A stretch of 48,355 nt of DNA, from contig JAQCLE010000022.1 of NCBI GenBank assembly GCA_027592755.1, forward strand, positions 1-48,355, read 5' to 3'. The position numbers were made by a program, and so were the translations under genes. The notes beneath the pieces were generated by a model, which ran no database searches, was not told where the DNA came from, and saw only the letters and a list, made by a program, of their open reading frames with translations. This document shows, piece by piece, positions 33,702 to 42,986 of the stretch (position 1 is its first letter; every line of letters begins with the position of its first letter). The DNA comes from Bacteroidota bacterium (GTDB taxonomy: Bacteria > Bacteroidota > Bacteroidia > Cytophagales > Cyclobacteriaceae).

Positions 33702-34094
33702 CCTAAAATATATTTGAATGAGCTAATGCAAAATTCAAGCCAATTGGTATTACTCACTCCTTTATTCGTTTAAAAAGCAAAGTGTAACCTCTTAACCTCT
33801 TGGGATCAATTAAATCTATGATAACTTCCAAATGATGATATCATATGGAAAGTTGCTTGATACACATGAAATGAATCAACAATCTTCGGTACGATGATAT
33901 TTCTAATTCATTATGGCAGAATAATAAAGGTTTTTTACAGAATATCTACTTAAAAAAGTATTTTTTTCGTGAAAGAGATTAACTAAATTTAAATTAGTAA
34001 GATTATAAGGGCAGGGAGAACTAATTAGAATCAAAAAATAATTAAGCGAATTAAAGATGTCTACTATGTAGATGTTCCATAGCTGGTTGATAAG
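33702..34094. other. Gene-free region upstream of an orphan terminator
   Basis: I find no plausible protein on either strand; the 67-codon minus-strand frame at 33903-34106 is low-complexity and crosses the terminator. The stretch is AT-rich. A 5-bp hairpin with seven T residues is at 33947-33967. I recognise no known RNA (no tmRNA, 4.5S or RNase P core motifs). No full promoter is visible. A small RNA ending at 34127 is possible. Confidence 0.45.
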
Positions 34095-34127
34095 CCGGGG
34101 ACTCATTTGATGTCCTCGGTTTTTTTT
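34095..34127 (+). terminator. Strong orphan Rho-independent terminator
   Basis: CCGGGGAC (34095-34102) and GTCCTCGG (34112-34119) form an 8-bp G-C-rich stem with one G-T pair and a 9-nt loop, followed by eight T residues (34120-34127). It points rightward, but no plus-strand gene lies within at least 10 kb upstream that would need it. Confidence 0.85.
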
Positions 34128-34141
34128 GTTAAAAAACTATA

Positions 34142-34326
34142 ATGGATCCGGTTCAGAAAGATAAACCCCTTTGTCTCCAGAAACATAAGTGGACGAATCT
34201 CTGAAGACATTTGCAATTCAAGTAAATGAGAAGCCTGCCAAGGCCGGGATCGATCCGCTAAACAAGCTAATCGATCGAAATCCTGACGATAATTTTAAAA
34301 CAGTGACTTTAAAAGAGGCCGCTTAA
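34142..34326 (+). pseudogene. 3' remnant of an ABC permease / M1 family aminopeptidase gene
   Basis: One frame reads DKPLCLQKHKW and stops at 34202. The overlapping frame then reads LKTFAIQVNEKPAKAGIDPL followed by NKLIDRNPDDN and stops at 34324-34326. Together these match what I know as the C-terminal end of the fused ABC-2 permease/M1 aminopeptidase proteins of Bacteroidota (…KAGIDPxNKLIDRxPDDN). The rest of the gene, normally about 1,100 codons, is absent, and the piece is frameshifted near 34195. It sits directly after the orphan terminator. Confidence 0.65.
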
Positions 34327-34466
34327 TTAAGTCGATTGTGAGAATTTTAATTGACCTACGTCACTACTACTCCATAATTACATTATCTATAATAAATTTT
34401 TTTATATTGAAGGTTCCTTAATAGAAGGAGCCTTTAATAATTTATTGACTCAAATAAATCCAGAAT

Positions 34467-36587
34467 ATGAAAGTCTACGATGAAAAACACATTAAGAATG
34501 TCGTCCTGCTTGGAGCTGTGAAAAGCGGCAAGACTACACTTGCTGAAACCATGTTGTTTGAAGCCGGGATAATTAATAGACGAGGGACAGTTGAAGATAA
34601 GAATACTGTTTCCGATTTTCATGATGTAGAACACGAACGTGAAAATTCTGTTTATGCCACTTCCCTGCATACCGAATGGAGAAATTATAAAATAAATATT
34701 ATTGATACTCCAGGACTCGATGACTTTATTGGTGAGATTGCTTCTTCGATCCGGGTAGCAGATACTGCAGTGTTATTGCTCAACGCTCATCAAGGCGTAG
34801 AGGTGGGAACTGAATTAATCTGGAACTACGTCGATAAGTTTAAAAAACCTACAATTTTCGCAGTGAATCAGGTGGATCACCCTAAATCTGATTTTGATGC
34901 CGTAATAGAGTCGGCAAAAGAACGTTTTGGAGCCCCTGTTACGATCATGCAATATCCTGTTAATCAGGGAGATGAGTTTAATTGCATCATTGATTTACTC
35001 AAAATGAAAATGTACAAATTTGGCCCGGACGGTGGTAAGCCTGAAAAATTGCCAATACCAGATGACCAAAAAGAGAAAGCAGAACAGCTGCATAATGAAC
35101 TGGTTGAAAAGGCGGCAGAAAATGATGAGACACTCATGGAGCTTTACTTTGAAAAAGGAACCTTGAGTGAAGATGAGATGAGGAAAGGGTTAAAAATTGG
35201 AATGATGGAGCACTCGGTATTTCCAGTATTTTGTTTCTCAGCAAAACTCAACATGGGTAGTGGTAGAATGATGGGTTTTATAGATAATGTTGCTCCGGCA
35301 GCAATGGAAATGCCACCAGAGTTGACGGAGGAGGGCGCGGAAGTACAATGTGATCCTAATCAACCGGTTTCACTTTTTGTGTTCAAGACGCTGGTAGAGC
35401 CCTACCTTGGAAAACTTACATTCTTTAAAGTGAATTCCGGATTCTTAAAGACTGGTCAGGATTTGATAAATGCACAAACGGGTGGACATGAGCGCATCAA
35501 TCAAATTTTCATTATGGATGGTAAAAACCGCAATACGGTGGAATCCCTTGCAGCAGGTGACATTGGGGCGACGGTTAAACTTAAAGACACCAAAACAAAT
35601 CATACCCTTCATGCCGCTGAATTTCCTGTGGCCTACCAAAAAATTGAATTTCCGGAACCCCGTGTTAGAGTTTCCATTGAGGCGGAAGAAAATGATCTCA
35701 AAAAACTTGCAGAGATTTCAAAAGAACTCGGTGCCGAAGATCCAACCCTTAGCATTCAATTTAATAAGGAGCTTAAACAGCTGATTCTTTCTGCACAAGG
35801 TGATCTTCATCTTGATGTTACAAAATGGCGACTGAAAAATATATATGATGTTGGGGTTAATTTTGGAAATCCTAAAATCCCATACAGAGAAACAATTCAG
35901 AAGAGAGCTACCGCCGGCTATAGGCATAAGAAACAGTCGGGTGGTTCTGGACAGTTTGGAGAGATCACGATTACTATTATGCCCTACATTGATGGAATGG
36001 CTAATCCTGAGGGCTTTACTATTCGTAAGAAAGAGGAGATCCTCTTGAGTTGGGGAGGTAAACTTGTCTTCTATAATTGCATTGTTGGCGGGGCTATAGA
36101 TGCAAGGTTCGTTCCATCGGTACAAAAAGGAATTTTGGAGTCAATGGAAGAAGGGCCAATAACCAAATCGTATGTCCGCGATGTAGCAGTTTTATTACAC
36201 GATGGGAAGATGCATCCCGTTGATTCTAATGACATCTCTTTTAAGATTGCCGGCGCTCAAGCTTTCAAAATTGCATTTATGAAGGCAGACCCTAAACTTC
36301 TTGAGCCTATTAACAGCCTTTCGATAGTAGTCCCTGAAGATCTAATGGGCGAAGTAATGACGGATCTCCAAACCCGCAGGGCGACAATTTTGGGGATGGA
36401 TACAGAAGGGAAAAATCAAAAAATTAATGCCAAAATACCTCTTGCCGAAATGAATGGTTACAACACTGCACTAAAGTCTATTACACAAGGCAAAGCAGCA
36501 TTCACAACAGCTTTTGAAGAATATACCCAGGTACCTTATGATCTGCAGGAGAAACTGATAAAACTAAATAGCACTGAGGTGGAGTGA
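34467..36587 (+). CDS. Elongation factor G paralogue (EF-G2 type), catalytic His missing
   Basis: This 706-residue protein has the full EF-G domain order (G domain, II, III, IV, V), including YRETIQKRATAGYRHKKQSGGSGQFGE in domain IV and PLAEMNGYNTALKSITQGKAAF in domain V. Its GTPase motifs deviate from EF-G: the P-loop is GAVKSGKT (16-23), the switch I RGITI motif is replaced by NSVYATSLH, switch II is DTPGLDDF (80-87) with Leu84 at the catalytic His position, and G4 is NQVD (134-137). The opening IKNVVLLGAVKSGKTTLAE and the RRGTVEDKNTVSDF block fit the Bacteroidota EF-G2 group, of which the Bacteroides thetaiotaomicron member has been reported to translocate without hydrolysing GTP. It is not the main fusA. 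Confidence 0.9.
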   Translation: MKVYDEKHIKNVVLLGAVKSGKTTLAETMLFEAGIINRRGTVEDKNTVSDFHDVEHERENSVYATSLHTEWRNYKINIIDTPGLDDFIGEIASSIRVADTAVLLLNAHQGVEVGTELIWNYVDKFKKPTIFAVNQVDHPKSDFDAVIESAKERFGAPVTIMQYPVNQGDEFNCIIDLLKMKMYKFGPDGGKPEKLPIPDDQKEKAEQLHNELVEKAAENDETLMELYFEKGTLSEDEMRKGLKIGMMEHSVFPVFCFSAKLNMGSGRMMGFIDNVAPAAMEMPPELTEEGAEVQCDPNQPVSLFVFKTLVEPYLGKLTFFKVNSGFLKTGQDLINAQTGGHERINQIFIMDGKNRNTVESLAAGDIGATVKLKDTKTNHTLHAAEFPVAYQKIEFPEPRVRVSIEAEENDLKKLAEISKELGAEDPTLSIQFNKELKQLILSAQGDLHLDVTKWRLKNIYDVGVNFGNPKIPYRETIQKRATAGYRHKKQSGGSGQFGEITITIMPYIDGMANPEGFTIRKKEEILLSWGGKLVFYNCIVGGAIDARFVPSVQKGILESMEEGPITKSYVRDVAVLLHDGKMHPVDSNDISFKIAGAQAFKIAFMKADPKLLEPINSLSIVVPEDLMGEVMTDLQTRRATILGMDTEGKNQKINAKIPLAEMNGYNTALKSITQGKAAFTTAFEEYTQVPYDLQEKLIKLNSTEVE

Positions 36588-36788
36588 AAATCAAGGACAA
36601 AAACTTTAAAGATTAAGTTCAACCACACGGTAATGTTAGATAAAGATGCTTTGATGGCATTTCTCTCACTCCTCAACCTAAGCTATCCAACATTGAGCCG
36701 ATCAGCTTAATATGATGTTCGTTTATCAAAAAACTATTTATAGAAGATTGATATTTCGTATATTCTGAAATCATAACAACTTTTTAAA

Positions 36789-38069
36789 ATGGATCGTCGA
36801 AATTTCATCAAGAAAACAGGAATAACCTTCTCAGCTCTTCCTCTTTACTCAGCAACTTTTCAACTCAAATCTTACAGAATTGCATTAATTGGCTCGGGAT
36901 GGTGGGGAATTAATATACTCCGGGAAGCGATAGCCTATGGTAGCTGTAAGGTTGTTGCGATCTGCGATGTTGACAAACAGGCAAGGGAAACGGCGAGAAC
37001 AGAAGTAGAAAAACTGAGTGGAGACAAACCCAAGTTATATAATGATTTCAGGGAGTTGATAAGCAAAGAAAAACCCGATATTACAATTATTGCGACCCCG
37101 GACCACTGGCATGCAATACCGGCTATTACAGCCATAAAAAATGGGTCACATATTTATATTGAAAAACCAATCTCACATACAATTGAAGAAGGAAGGGCCA
37201 TTTTGAATGCCGCCCGGGCCAACGGAAGAACCGTGCAAGTCGGAACACACAGGAGGCATTCTGCACACAATACTGCAGGAATGGAGTTACTCCGCTCCGG
37301 TAAGGTAGGTCAGGTGAACCAGGTGAAAACATTTGTAAACTATCGACAAGACCCAGGAACACTACAACCTGATACCAAAGCACCAGATGGTCTTGATTGG
37401 GACTTCTGGCAAGGACCTGCACCCAAAAGAAATTTTAACCCCGGCATACATCCTAGAGGATTCAGACGATACATGGATTATGCCAACGGTACTATTTCAG
37501 ATTGGGGCGTCCACTGGTTTAACCAGGTACTTTGGTGGACAGATGAAAAATATCCAAAAAATATTTTCTCAAAAGGCGACAGGTACTATAAAACCGATGG
37601 GGCTGATGTTCCCGACACTCAATTGGCAATTTATGAGTTTGAGGGTTTCATTCTTGAATGGGAACATAAAATGGGTGCCATGAATGACAATGAGGATCAC
37701 AATGTTGGTTGCTATTTCTACGGTTCCGAAGGTACTCTCCATATTGGTTGGCGTGATGGCACAACATTCTATCCTCACAGCAAGAATCAGAAAATAATTA
37801 ATATCCCCCACCAATTAAATCAACCTGATGGTCAGAACATCAAAGAATGCTACGCCGATTTTATAAGCAGCATTGAGCAAAATAAACGCCCTATATCAGA
37901 CATTGAAGCAGGGTATTATTCCACAAATATTAGCCTCTTTGCCATGATATCTTATAAGCTTGGACGGAGTATACAATGGAATGGGGAGAAGGAGAAATTT
38001 GTCAACGACAATGAGGCTAATGCTCTTTTGGGTAAAGAATACCTTAACGGTTGGTCATTACCTGGATAA
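36789..38069 (+). CDS. Gfo/Idh/MocA family oxidoreductase, possibly Tat-exported
   Basis: This 426-residue NAD(P)-dependent dehydrogenase-like protein starts MDRRNFIKKTGITFSALPLYSA, with an RR-x-F-[VI]-K twin-arginine pattern followed by a short hydrophobic stretch. The Rossmann fold follows (IALIGSGWWGINILREA, then VVAICDVDKQ). IYIEKPISH carries the conserved EKP, and the C-terminal substrate domain has GTISDWGVHWFNQVLWW with the usual histidine. Such exported members in Bacteroidota usually act on sugars or glycosides, but the substrate here is unknown. It is followed after 12 bp by a small membrane protein gene. Confidence 0.88.
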   Translation: MDRRNFIKKTGITFSALPLYSATFQLKSYRIALIGSGWWGINILREAIAYGSCKVVAICDVDKQARETARTEVEKLSGDKPKLYNDFRELISKEKPDITIIATPDHWHAIPAITAIKNGSHIYIEKPISHTIEEGRAILNAARANGRTVQVGTHRRHSAHNTAGMELLRSGKVGQVNQVKTFVNYRQDPGTLQPDTKAPDGLDWDFWQGPAPKRNFNPGIHPRGFRRYMDYANGTISDWGVHWFNQVLWWTDEKYPKNIFSKGDRYYKTDGADVPDTQLAIYEFEGFILEWEHKMGAMNDNEDHNVGCYFYGSEGTLHIGWRDGTTFYPHSKNQKIINIPHQLNQPDGQNIKECYADFISSIEQNKRPISDIEAGYYSTNISLFAMISYKLGRSIQWNGEKEKFVNDNEANALLGKEYLNGWSLPG

Positions 38070-38081
38070 AACTGCAAAGAA

Positions 38082-38561
38082 ATGTCTGGCAAAGTCAGAT
38101 TTAGGTTGGATACTCTTTTCGACTGGCGAATGAAATTCCTGGCAATCCTAATACTATTATCCGGATTGGTTGTTGTGAGTATTAACTATATCATCTCAGC
38201 TCTCTTATTTTTGATTTCAGTGTCAATACTCACTGGTTTTAGTGCCTTAGAAATTGATTTTGAAAAGAAGACTTATCGTCGCTACTCATGGCTTTTAGGA
38301 TGGAAATATGGTAATTCCATCAACTTCAATGCAGTTGATAACATTTTTATCAATCAAAGTGTTGATCGTAGCAAATACTATTCTTTGTCAAACAGATCGA
38401 CCATTTTCAAAAACAAAGTCTTCAATGGATGGTTGAAATTTTCTAATGAAAAGAAACTCCATCTTTTTACCAGAAAAAACAAGAATGAACTAGAGGATAA
38501 TTTGAAACCAATCGCAAAAATATTGAAAATAACAATTCTTGATCACACCTCGGAAAATTAG
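38082..38561 (+). CDS. Hypothetical membrane protein with PH-like tail
   Basis: This 159-residue protein has two closely spaced transmembrane segments (about residues 17-33 and 35-51, [15 protein letters not shown] and [16 protein letters not shown]), with the rest predicted soluble. The soluble part ([25 protein letters not shown] and so on) looks like a small beta-rich domain, similar in general shape to bacterial PH-like domains that follow two TM helices; I do not name a family. It lies 12 bp after the oxidoreductase gene and overlaps the convergent pgi by 4 bp. Confidence 0.75.
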   Translation: MSGKVRFRLDTLFDWRMKFLAILILLSGLVVVSINYIISALLFLISVSILTGFSALEIDFEKKTYRRYSWLLGWKYGNSINFNAVDNIFINQSVDRSKYYSLSNRSTIFKNKVFNGWLKFSNEKKLHLFTRKNKNELEDNLKPIAKILKITILDHTSEN

Positions 38562-40207
38562 CCTTTCCTCATTTGTTTATACTTATTAATCAATGCATTT
38601 GTTGATGCATCATGAGACTTCACGTCTTCATCGTCCTTTAATTCAGGCAAGATTTTATTGGCCAATTGTTTACCCAGCTCAACCCCCCACTGATCGAAAC
38701 TGAAGATGTTCCAAATCATACCCTGGACGAAAATTTTATGTTCGTACATGGCGATAAGACTTCCCAAAACGTGTGGAGTCAATTTTCTGAAAAGAATTGA
38801 ATTTGTTGGTCTGTTTCCTTCAAAAACTTTGAAGGGTGTTAGCCTGGCTATCTCGTCAGCTGATTTTCCCGAAGCTTTTAATTCATCGATTACTTCCTGT
38901 TCCGATTTACCATTCATCAAAGCTTCAGTTTGGGCAAAAAAGTTAGATAATAGTTTTTGATGATGGTCTCCATTGGGATTATGACTTATAGCGGGAGCCA
39001 GAAAATCACAAGGAATAATTTTTGTGCCCTGATGAATGAGCTGGTAGAAAGCGTGCTGACCATTGGTTCCGGGTTCACCCCAGATTATTGGACCGGTTTG
39101 ATAATCGACCTTTTTACCATTTCGATCAACCTGTTTACCATTACTTTCCATATTGCCCTGTTGGAAATAGGCCGAAAAGCGATCCAGGTATTGGTCGTAA
39201 GGGAGAATGGCCTCGGTCTCTGCTTCAAAAAAATTATTGTACCAAATCCCTATCAATGCCAGGGTTACTGGTATGTTTTTTTCCCAAGGTTCATTTCTAA
39301 AATGTTGATCCATTTCGAATGCACCCTTGAGTAATTGTTGATAATTATCATATCCAATTGCACAAGCGATAGATAACCCAATGGCTGACCAAAGGGAATA
39401 ACGGCCGCCAACCCAGTCCCAGAATTCAAACATGTTTTCTTCAAGAATTCCAAAATCTTCAACCTTTTCTTTATTTGTCGATAATGCCACAAAGTGTTTA
39501 GCAACATCTTGAGTTTTGCCACCATTCTTCAAAAACCAATCCTTTGCTGAATTAGCATTAGTCATGGTTTCCTGGGTTGTAAATGTCTTTGATGCGATTA
39601 TGAAGAGCGTTGAAGCAGCGGGAAGATTCTTGAGCGTTTCGGCCACATGAGTGCCATCAACGTTCGAAACAAAATGCATGCTTAGATCTTTGCTTTGATA
39701 ACTCTTCAAAGCATTGCTGACCATTAAGGGACCCAGATCAGAACCGCCAATGCCAATATTTACAATGTCTGTGATTGGCTTACCACTGAAGCCTTTCCAG
39801 TCGCCTGATCTAATTTGAGTGGAGAACTTTTTCATTTGTGCCTGGACATACTTGATTCCAGGCTTGACATCCAGACCATCAACTAAAATCTGCCTGTCGG
39901 ATTGGTCGCGTAAGGCTGTGTGTAAAACAGAGCGTCCTTCTGTCTTATTGATAGGCTGACCCGTAAACATGGCTTCAATGGCCTCTCCAAGCATGACTTC
40001 ATCAGCCAACTGGTGAAGATGAGTCATTGTCTGATCATCAATTATGTTCTTTGAGAAGTCGACATATAGATCATTCCATTCCAAGGAATACTTAGAGAGG
40101 CGGCCAGTATCGGCCAGCAAATCCCGAATTTTCATATTCCTACTTTGATTGAAATGCTGCTGAAGAGCGCTCCAGGCCCTGGTCGTTGTTGGATTCTTGT
40201 TAGTCAT
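38558..40207 (-). CDS. pgi: Glucose-6-phosphate isomerase
   Basis: Pgi interconverts glucose 6-phosphate and fructose 6-phosphate. The 549-residue protein is of the long E. coli type. Blocks include [32 protein letters not shown] (phosphate binding), [40 protein letters not shown] and [14 protein letters not shown] with the catalytic lysine. It is convergent with the membrane-protein gene and is followed upstream by a sugar transporter on the same strand. Confidence 0.97.
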   Translation of the reverse strand: MTNKNPTTTRAWSALQQHFNQSRNMKIRDLLADTGRLSKYSLEWNDLYVDFSKNIIDDQTMTHLHQLADEVMLGEAIEAMFTGQPINKTEGRSVLHTALRDQSDRQILVDGLDVKPGIKYVQAQMKKFSTQIRSGDWKGFSGKPITDIVNIGIGGSDLGPLMVSNALKSYQSKDLSMHFVSNVDGTHVAETLKNLPAASTLFIIASKTFTTQETMTNANSAKDWFLKNGGKTQDVAKHFVALSTNKEKVEDFGILEENMFEFWDWVGGRYSLWSAIGLSIACAIGYDNYQQLLKGAFEMDQHFRNEPWEKNIPVTLALIGIWYNNFFEAETEAILPYDQYLDRFSAYFQQGNMESNGKQVDRNGKKVDYQTGPIIWGEPGTNGQHAFYQLIHQGTKIIPCDFLAPAISHNPNGDHHQKLLSNFFAQTEALMNGKSEQEVIDELKASGKSADEIARLTPFKVFEGNRPTNSILFRKLTPHVLGSLIAMYEHKIFVQGMIWNIFSFDQWGVELGKQLANKILPELKDDEDVKSHDASTNALINKYKQMRKG

Positions 40208-40255
40208 AGCTTTAATATTTCACCTGTTGGTAACGATAGATCAGTCGCGAATTGA

Positions 40256-40263
40256 CAAATTTA
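40256..40263 (-). promoter_or_regulatory. -7 box of a probable pgi promoter
   Basis: The complement reads TAAATTTG, a full match to TAnnTTTG, 48 nt before the pgi start. No clear TTG is found at the -33 distance. Confidence 0.5.
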
Positions 40264-40310
40264 ATCTTTATCTCACCGAGTTAATTAACCGAGGGCTTAG
40301 GCCTTCTAAT

Positions 40311-41639
40311 CTATTTCTTGATTAGAATTTCTTCAAGTTCCTCTAAAGATTTTCCTTTTGTTTCCGGCATCAATTTCCAAACAAAAAGAAGTTGAAAAAC
40401 CATCATAATTGCGAAAAAAGCGAAGGTCGCCCCTCCTCCAAACCTGCCTGCTACCAAGGGGAAAAATCCGGCGATTAGAGCGGCAAAAACCCAATGCGTA
40501 CCACATCCCAGTGAATTTCCGAATGATCTGACATTATTTGGAAATATTTCGGTGATAAAAACCCAAATCACAGCCCCCTGGCCAATTGCGTGAGATGCAA
40601 TGAAGACAAAAAGTAAAACAGGAACAAAATACCCTTCCGATTCGATGCCTGCAAAAAAAACATACGAAACCAGGCTTAGTGAGACTATATATCCTGCAGA
40701 GCCTATAAACATAAGGAGCCTTCTTCCTCCTTTATCAATGATCGCCAGACCAAGCATTGTAAATACAATGTTAACAATACCAATACCTACGGAAGACAAA
40801 AGGGCGGAACTCTCTCCCATTCCTGTATCAGTGAAAATCCTCGGAGCGTAGTAAATCACGGCATTAATTCCTGAGACCTGGTTGAAAAAAGCCAGCAGGA
40901 AAGCCAATACTATTGGAAAATTATATCTACCTGAAAGAAACTCCCTAAAGCCTGCCGTTTTTGCCTCAGCATTAGAATGAATTGCTTGCAAATGTTCCTC
41001 AACAGTATTTGGATTAATCATTTCCAATACTTTGCGGGCCTCGTCGACCAGACCCTTCTTGACGATCAGCCACCTTGGGCTTCTAGGTACAAATTGAATT
41101 AAAATAACAAAGGCAAATGCTGGAAATGCTTCAGCTCCTAACATCCATCTCCAACTGTCTTCACCTCCACCACCAATCAGGTAATTGGAGAGATATGCAA
41201 GCATAATACCAATTACCAAATTGAATTGAAATAGGGCGGTAAGTTGACCTCGTTTCTCTCGCGGAGCTATTTCCGCAATGTACATAGGAGCAACAACCGA
41301 TGATGCCCCAACTCCCAACCCTCCGATGAAACGAAAAATCATCAAAGAATAAATCTCCGGTGCCAGTGCCGAGCCGACTGCCGAAACAAAATAAAGCAGG
41401 GCTATCCAGAACAAAGTTGTTTTTCGACCGAAATGATCCGCGGGAATTCCACCGACAAGTGCACCAATCACCGTACCATACAAGGCCATTGCTACCATTT
41501 GGCCAATCATTGTATCATTCAAACCCCATATTTTTTGAATGGCCTGCTCTGCACCGGAGATTACTGCTGTATCAAATCCAAATAAAAACCCACCCAAGGC
41601 AACAGTTAGTGACCATAAAAAGACTCTCCTGCTGTTCAT
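40311..41639 (-). CDS. Sugar porter family MFS transporter
   Basis: This 442-residue protein has 12 predicted transmembrane segments. The sugar-porter signatures are LGGFLFGFDTAVISGA at the first helix, ADHFGRKT after helix 2, PRSPRWLIVKKG in the central loop (PESPRWL type), NQVSGINAVIYYAPRIF in helix 7 and PETKGKSLEELE at the C terminus. It probably imports a hexose or pentose by proton symport; the sugar cannot be named. Its position upstream of pgi on the same strand (103-bp gap with a separate promoter) makes a glucose-type substrate plausible. Confidence 0.93.
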   Translation of the reverse strand: MNSRRVFLWSLTVALGGFLFGFDTAVISGAEQAIQKIWGLNDTMIGQMVAMALYGTVIGALVGGIPADHFGRKTTLFWIALLYFVSAVGSALAPEIYSLMIFRFIGGLGVGASSVVAPMYIAEIAPREKRGQLTALFQFNLVIGIMLAYLSNYLIGGGGEDSWRWMLGAEAFPAFAFVILIQFVPRSPRWLIVKKGLVDEARKVLEMINPNTVEEHLQAIHSNAEAKTAGFREFLSGRYNFPIVLAFLLAFFNQVSGINAVIYYAPRIFTDTGMGESSALLSSVGIGIVNIVFTMLGLAIIDKGGRRLLMFIGSAGYIVSLSLVSYVFFAGIESEGYFVPVLLFVFIASHAIGQGAVIWVFITEIFPNNVRSFGNSLGCGTHWVFAALIAGFFPLVAGRFGGGATFAFFAIMMVFQLLFVWKLMPETKGKSLEELEEILIKK

Positions 41640-41662
41640 ATTATTTTGAGTTGTGATTTAAT

Positions 41663-41670
41663 CAAATATA
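41663..41670 (-). promoter_or_regulatory. -7 box of a probable transporter promoter
   Basis: The complement reads TATATTTG, a full match to TAnnTTTG, 23 nt before the transporter start. The -33 element is not evident. Confidence 0.45.
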
Positions 41671-41745
41671 TTACTCCAATCCCTTAAATATGGGTTTCAA
41701 TAGCAATTCTTTCTCAGAATGGCTCTGATAGTTCAATCGAAACGA

Positions 41746-42912
41746 CTAAGGATAGACGTATTTTCCATGATCTGATGTAATGGTGACTTGGGGTGAATTT
41801 GATTCCTCGACTCTTCCTATTACTCTAGCTTCAACATTAAATGATTCGGAAATATTAATTATTTCCTCCGCAAGGTTTTCAGGAATATAAATTTCCATGC
41901 GGTGACCCATGTTAAATACTTTATACATTTCTTTCCACTCCGTGCCACTTTGTTTCTGGATGAGCCTGAATAGAGGTGGTAAGGGAAACAGGTTATCCTT
42001 TATTATATGTGACTTCCTGATGAAATGAAGCGCTTTAGTTTGTGCCCCACCGCTACAATGAACCATTCCATGAATGTTTTTCCTATGTTCTTTCAATATG
42101 GTATTAATAATTGGGGCGTAGGTTCTGGTCGGTGACAATACCAGTTTTCCTGCATTCAAGGGTGCTCCTTCAACAGGATCAGTTAGGAGTTTACTCCCCG
42201 AGTAGACTAATTCATCGGGTACTCCCGGGTCATAACTCTCAGGGTATTTGTCCTTATAAACTGGTGAGAAAACGTCGTGTCTGGCCGATGTAAGACCATT
42301 GCTGCCCATGCCACCATTGTACTGTTTTTCGTAACTGGCTTGTCCAAATGAAGCCAGTCCCACAATGACATCCCCCGGTTTAATACCAGTATTTGGGATT
42401 ACATCAGCCCTTCTCATCCTTGCTGTCACGGTACTGTCAACAATTATGGTTCTTACCAAATCGCCAACATCTGCGGTCTCTCCTCCCGTACTTATAAGAT
42501 TTATGCCCAAGTCATTCATCTCTTCAATAAATTCCTGGGTACCAGAAATTATTGTTGCTATAACATCTCCAGGAATTAGATTCTTGTTCCGGCCAATTGT
42601 TGAAGATAAAAGGATGTTGTCTGTTGCTCCTACGCACAATAAATCGTCCAGATTCATCACTACAGCATCAACAGCTATACCCTTCCAAACGGATAGATCA
42701 CCTGTTTCTTTCCAATAAGTATAAGCGAGAGATGATTTGGTGCCGGCACCATCTGCATGCATGATATTACAATACGCTGGATCACCACCCATGAAATCTT
42801 CCACTACCTTACAAAAGGCATTTGGGAATAATCCTTTATCCAGGGATTTTATCGCGGCATGAACATCTTCTTTAGTTGCTGAAACTCCCCTAAGATTATA
42901 TCTTTCAGACAT
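41746..42912 (-). CDS. purM: Phosphoribosylformylglycinamidine cyclo-ligase
   Basis: PurM closes the imidazole ring to form AIR in purine synthesis. The 388-residue protein is the long form found in Bacteroidota (E. coli PurM has about 345). HADGAGTKSSLAY, VDAVVMNLDDLLCVGA, STGGETADVGDLVRTIIVDST and IVGLASFGQASYEKQYNGGMGSNG match the AIR-synthase ATP site and the C-terminal MVHCSGGAQTKAL (H-x-S/T-G-G-x-x-N-like) fits. It lies alone between the transporter and the OmpA gene terminator. Confidence 0.93.
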   Translation of the reverse strand: MSERYNLRGVSATKEDVHAAIKSLDKGLFPNAFCKVVEDFMGGDPAYCNIMHADGAGTKSSLAYTYWKETGDLSVWKGIAVDAVVMNLDDLLCVGATDNILLSSTIGRNKNLIPGDVIATIISGTQEFIEEMNDLGINLISTGGETADVGDLVRTIIVDSTVTARMRRADVIPNTGIKPGDVIVGLASFGQASYEKQYNGGMGSNGLTSARHDVFSPVYKDKYPESYDPGVPDELVYSGSKLLTDPVEGAPLNAGKLVLSPTRTYAPIINTILKEHRKNIHGMVHCSGGAQTKALHFIRKSHIIKDNLFPLPPLFRLIQKQSGTEWKEMYKVFNMGHRMEIYIPENLAEEIINISESFNVEARVIGRVEESNSPQVTITSDHGKYVYP

Positions 42913-42930
42913 GTGATTACTTTGAGGTAA

Positions 42931-42963
42931 AAATAAAAAAAACCTCTGCTATGCGGAGGTTTT
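42931..42963 (-). terminator. Rho-independent terminator after the OmpA/PD40 gene
   Basis: AAAACCTCTGC (42939-42949) and GCGGAGGTTTT (42953-42963) pair over 11 bp with one G-T and a 3-nt loop. On the minus strand it is followed by a T-rich tail (complement of 42931-42940). It lies 23 bp after the OmpA gene stop and upstream of purM. Confidence 0.85.
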
Positions 42964-42986
42964 GATTTATGTTTCTTCTTAGAAAT

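Noticed and set aside
33702-34094. Known structural RNA (tmRNA, 4.5S, RNase P RNA)
   Set aside because: None of the conserved core sequences that I can recall for these RNAs is visible on either strand.
33903-34106. 67-codon minus-strand frame in the gene-free region
   Set aside because: The product is low-complexity (Leu, Asn, Ile, Tyr), has no family features and crosses the strong terminator stem.
34410-34434. Hairpin AAGGTTCC / GGAGCCTT before the EF-G2 gene
   Set aside because: It has no T run on either strand and no riboswitch-like context; it may be a leader structure but I cannot support a function.
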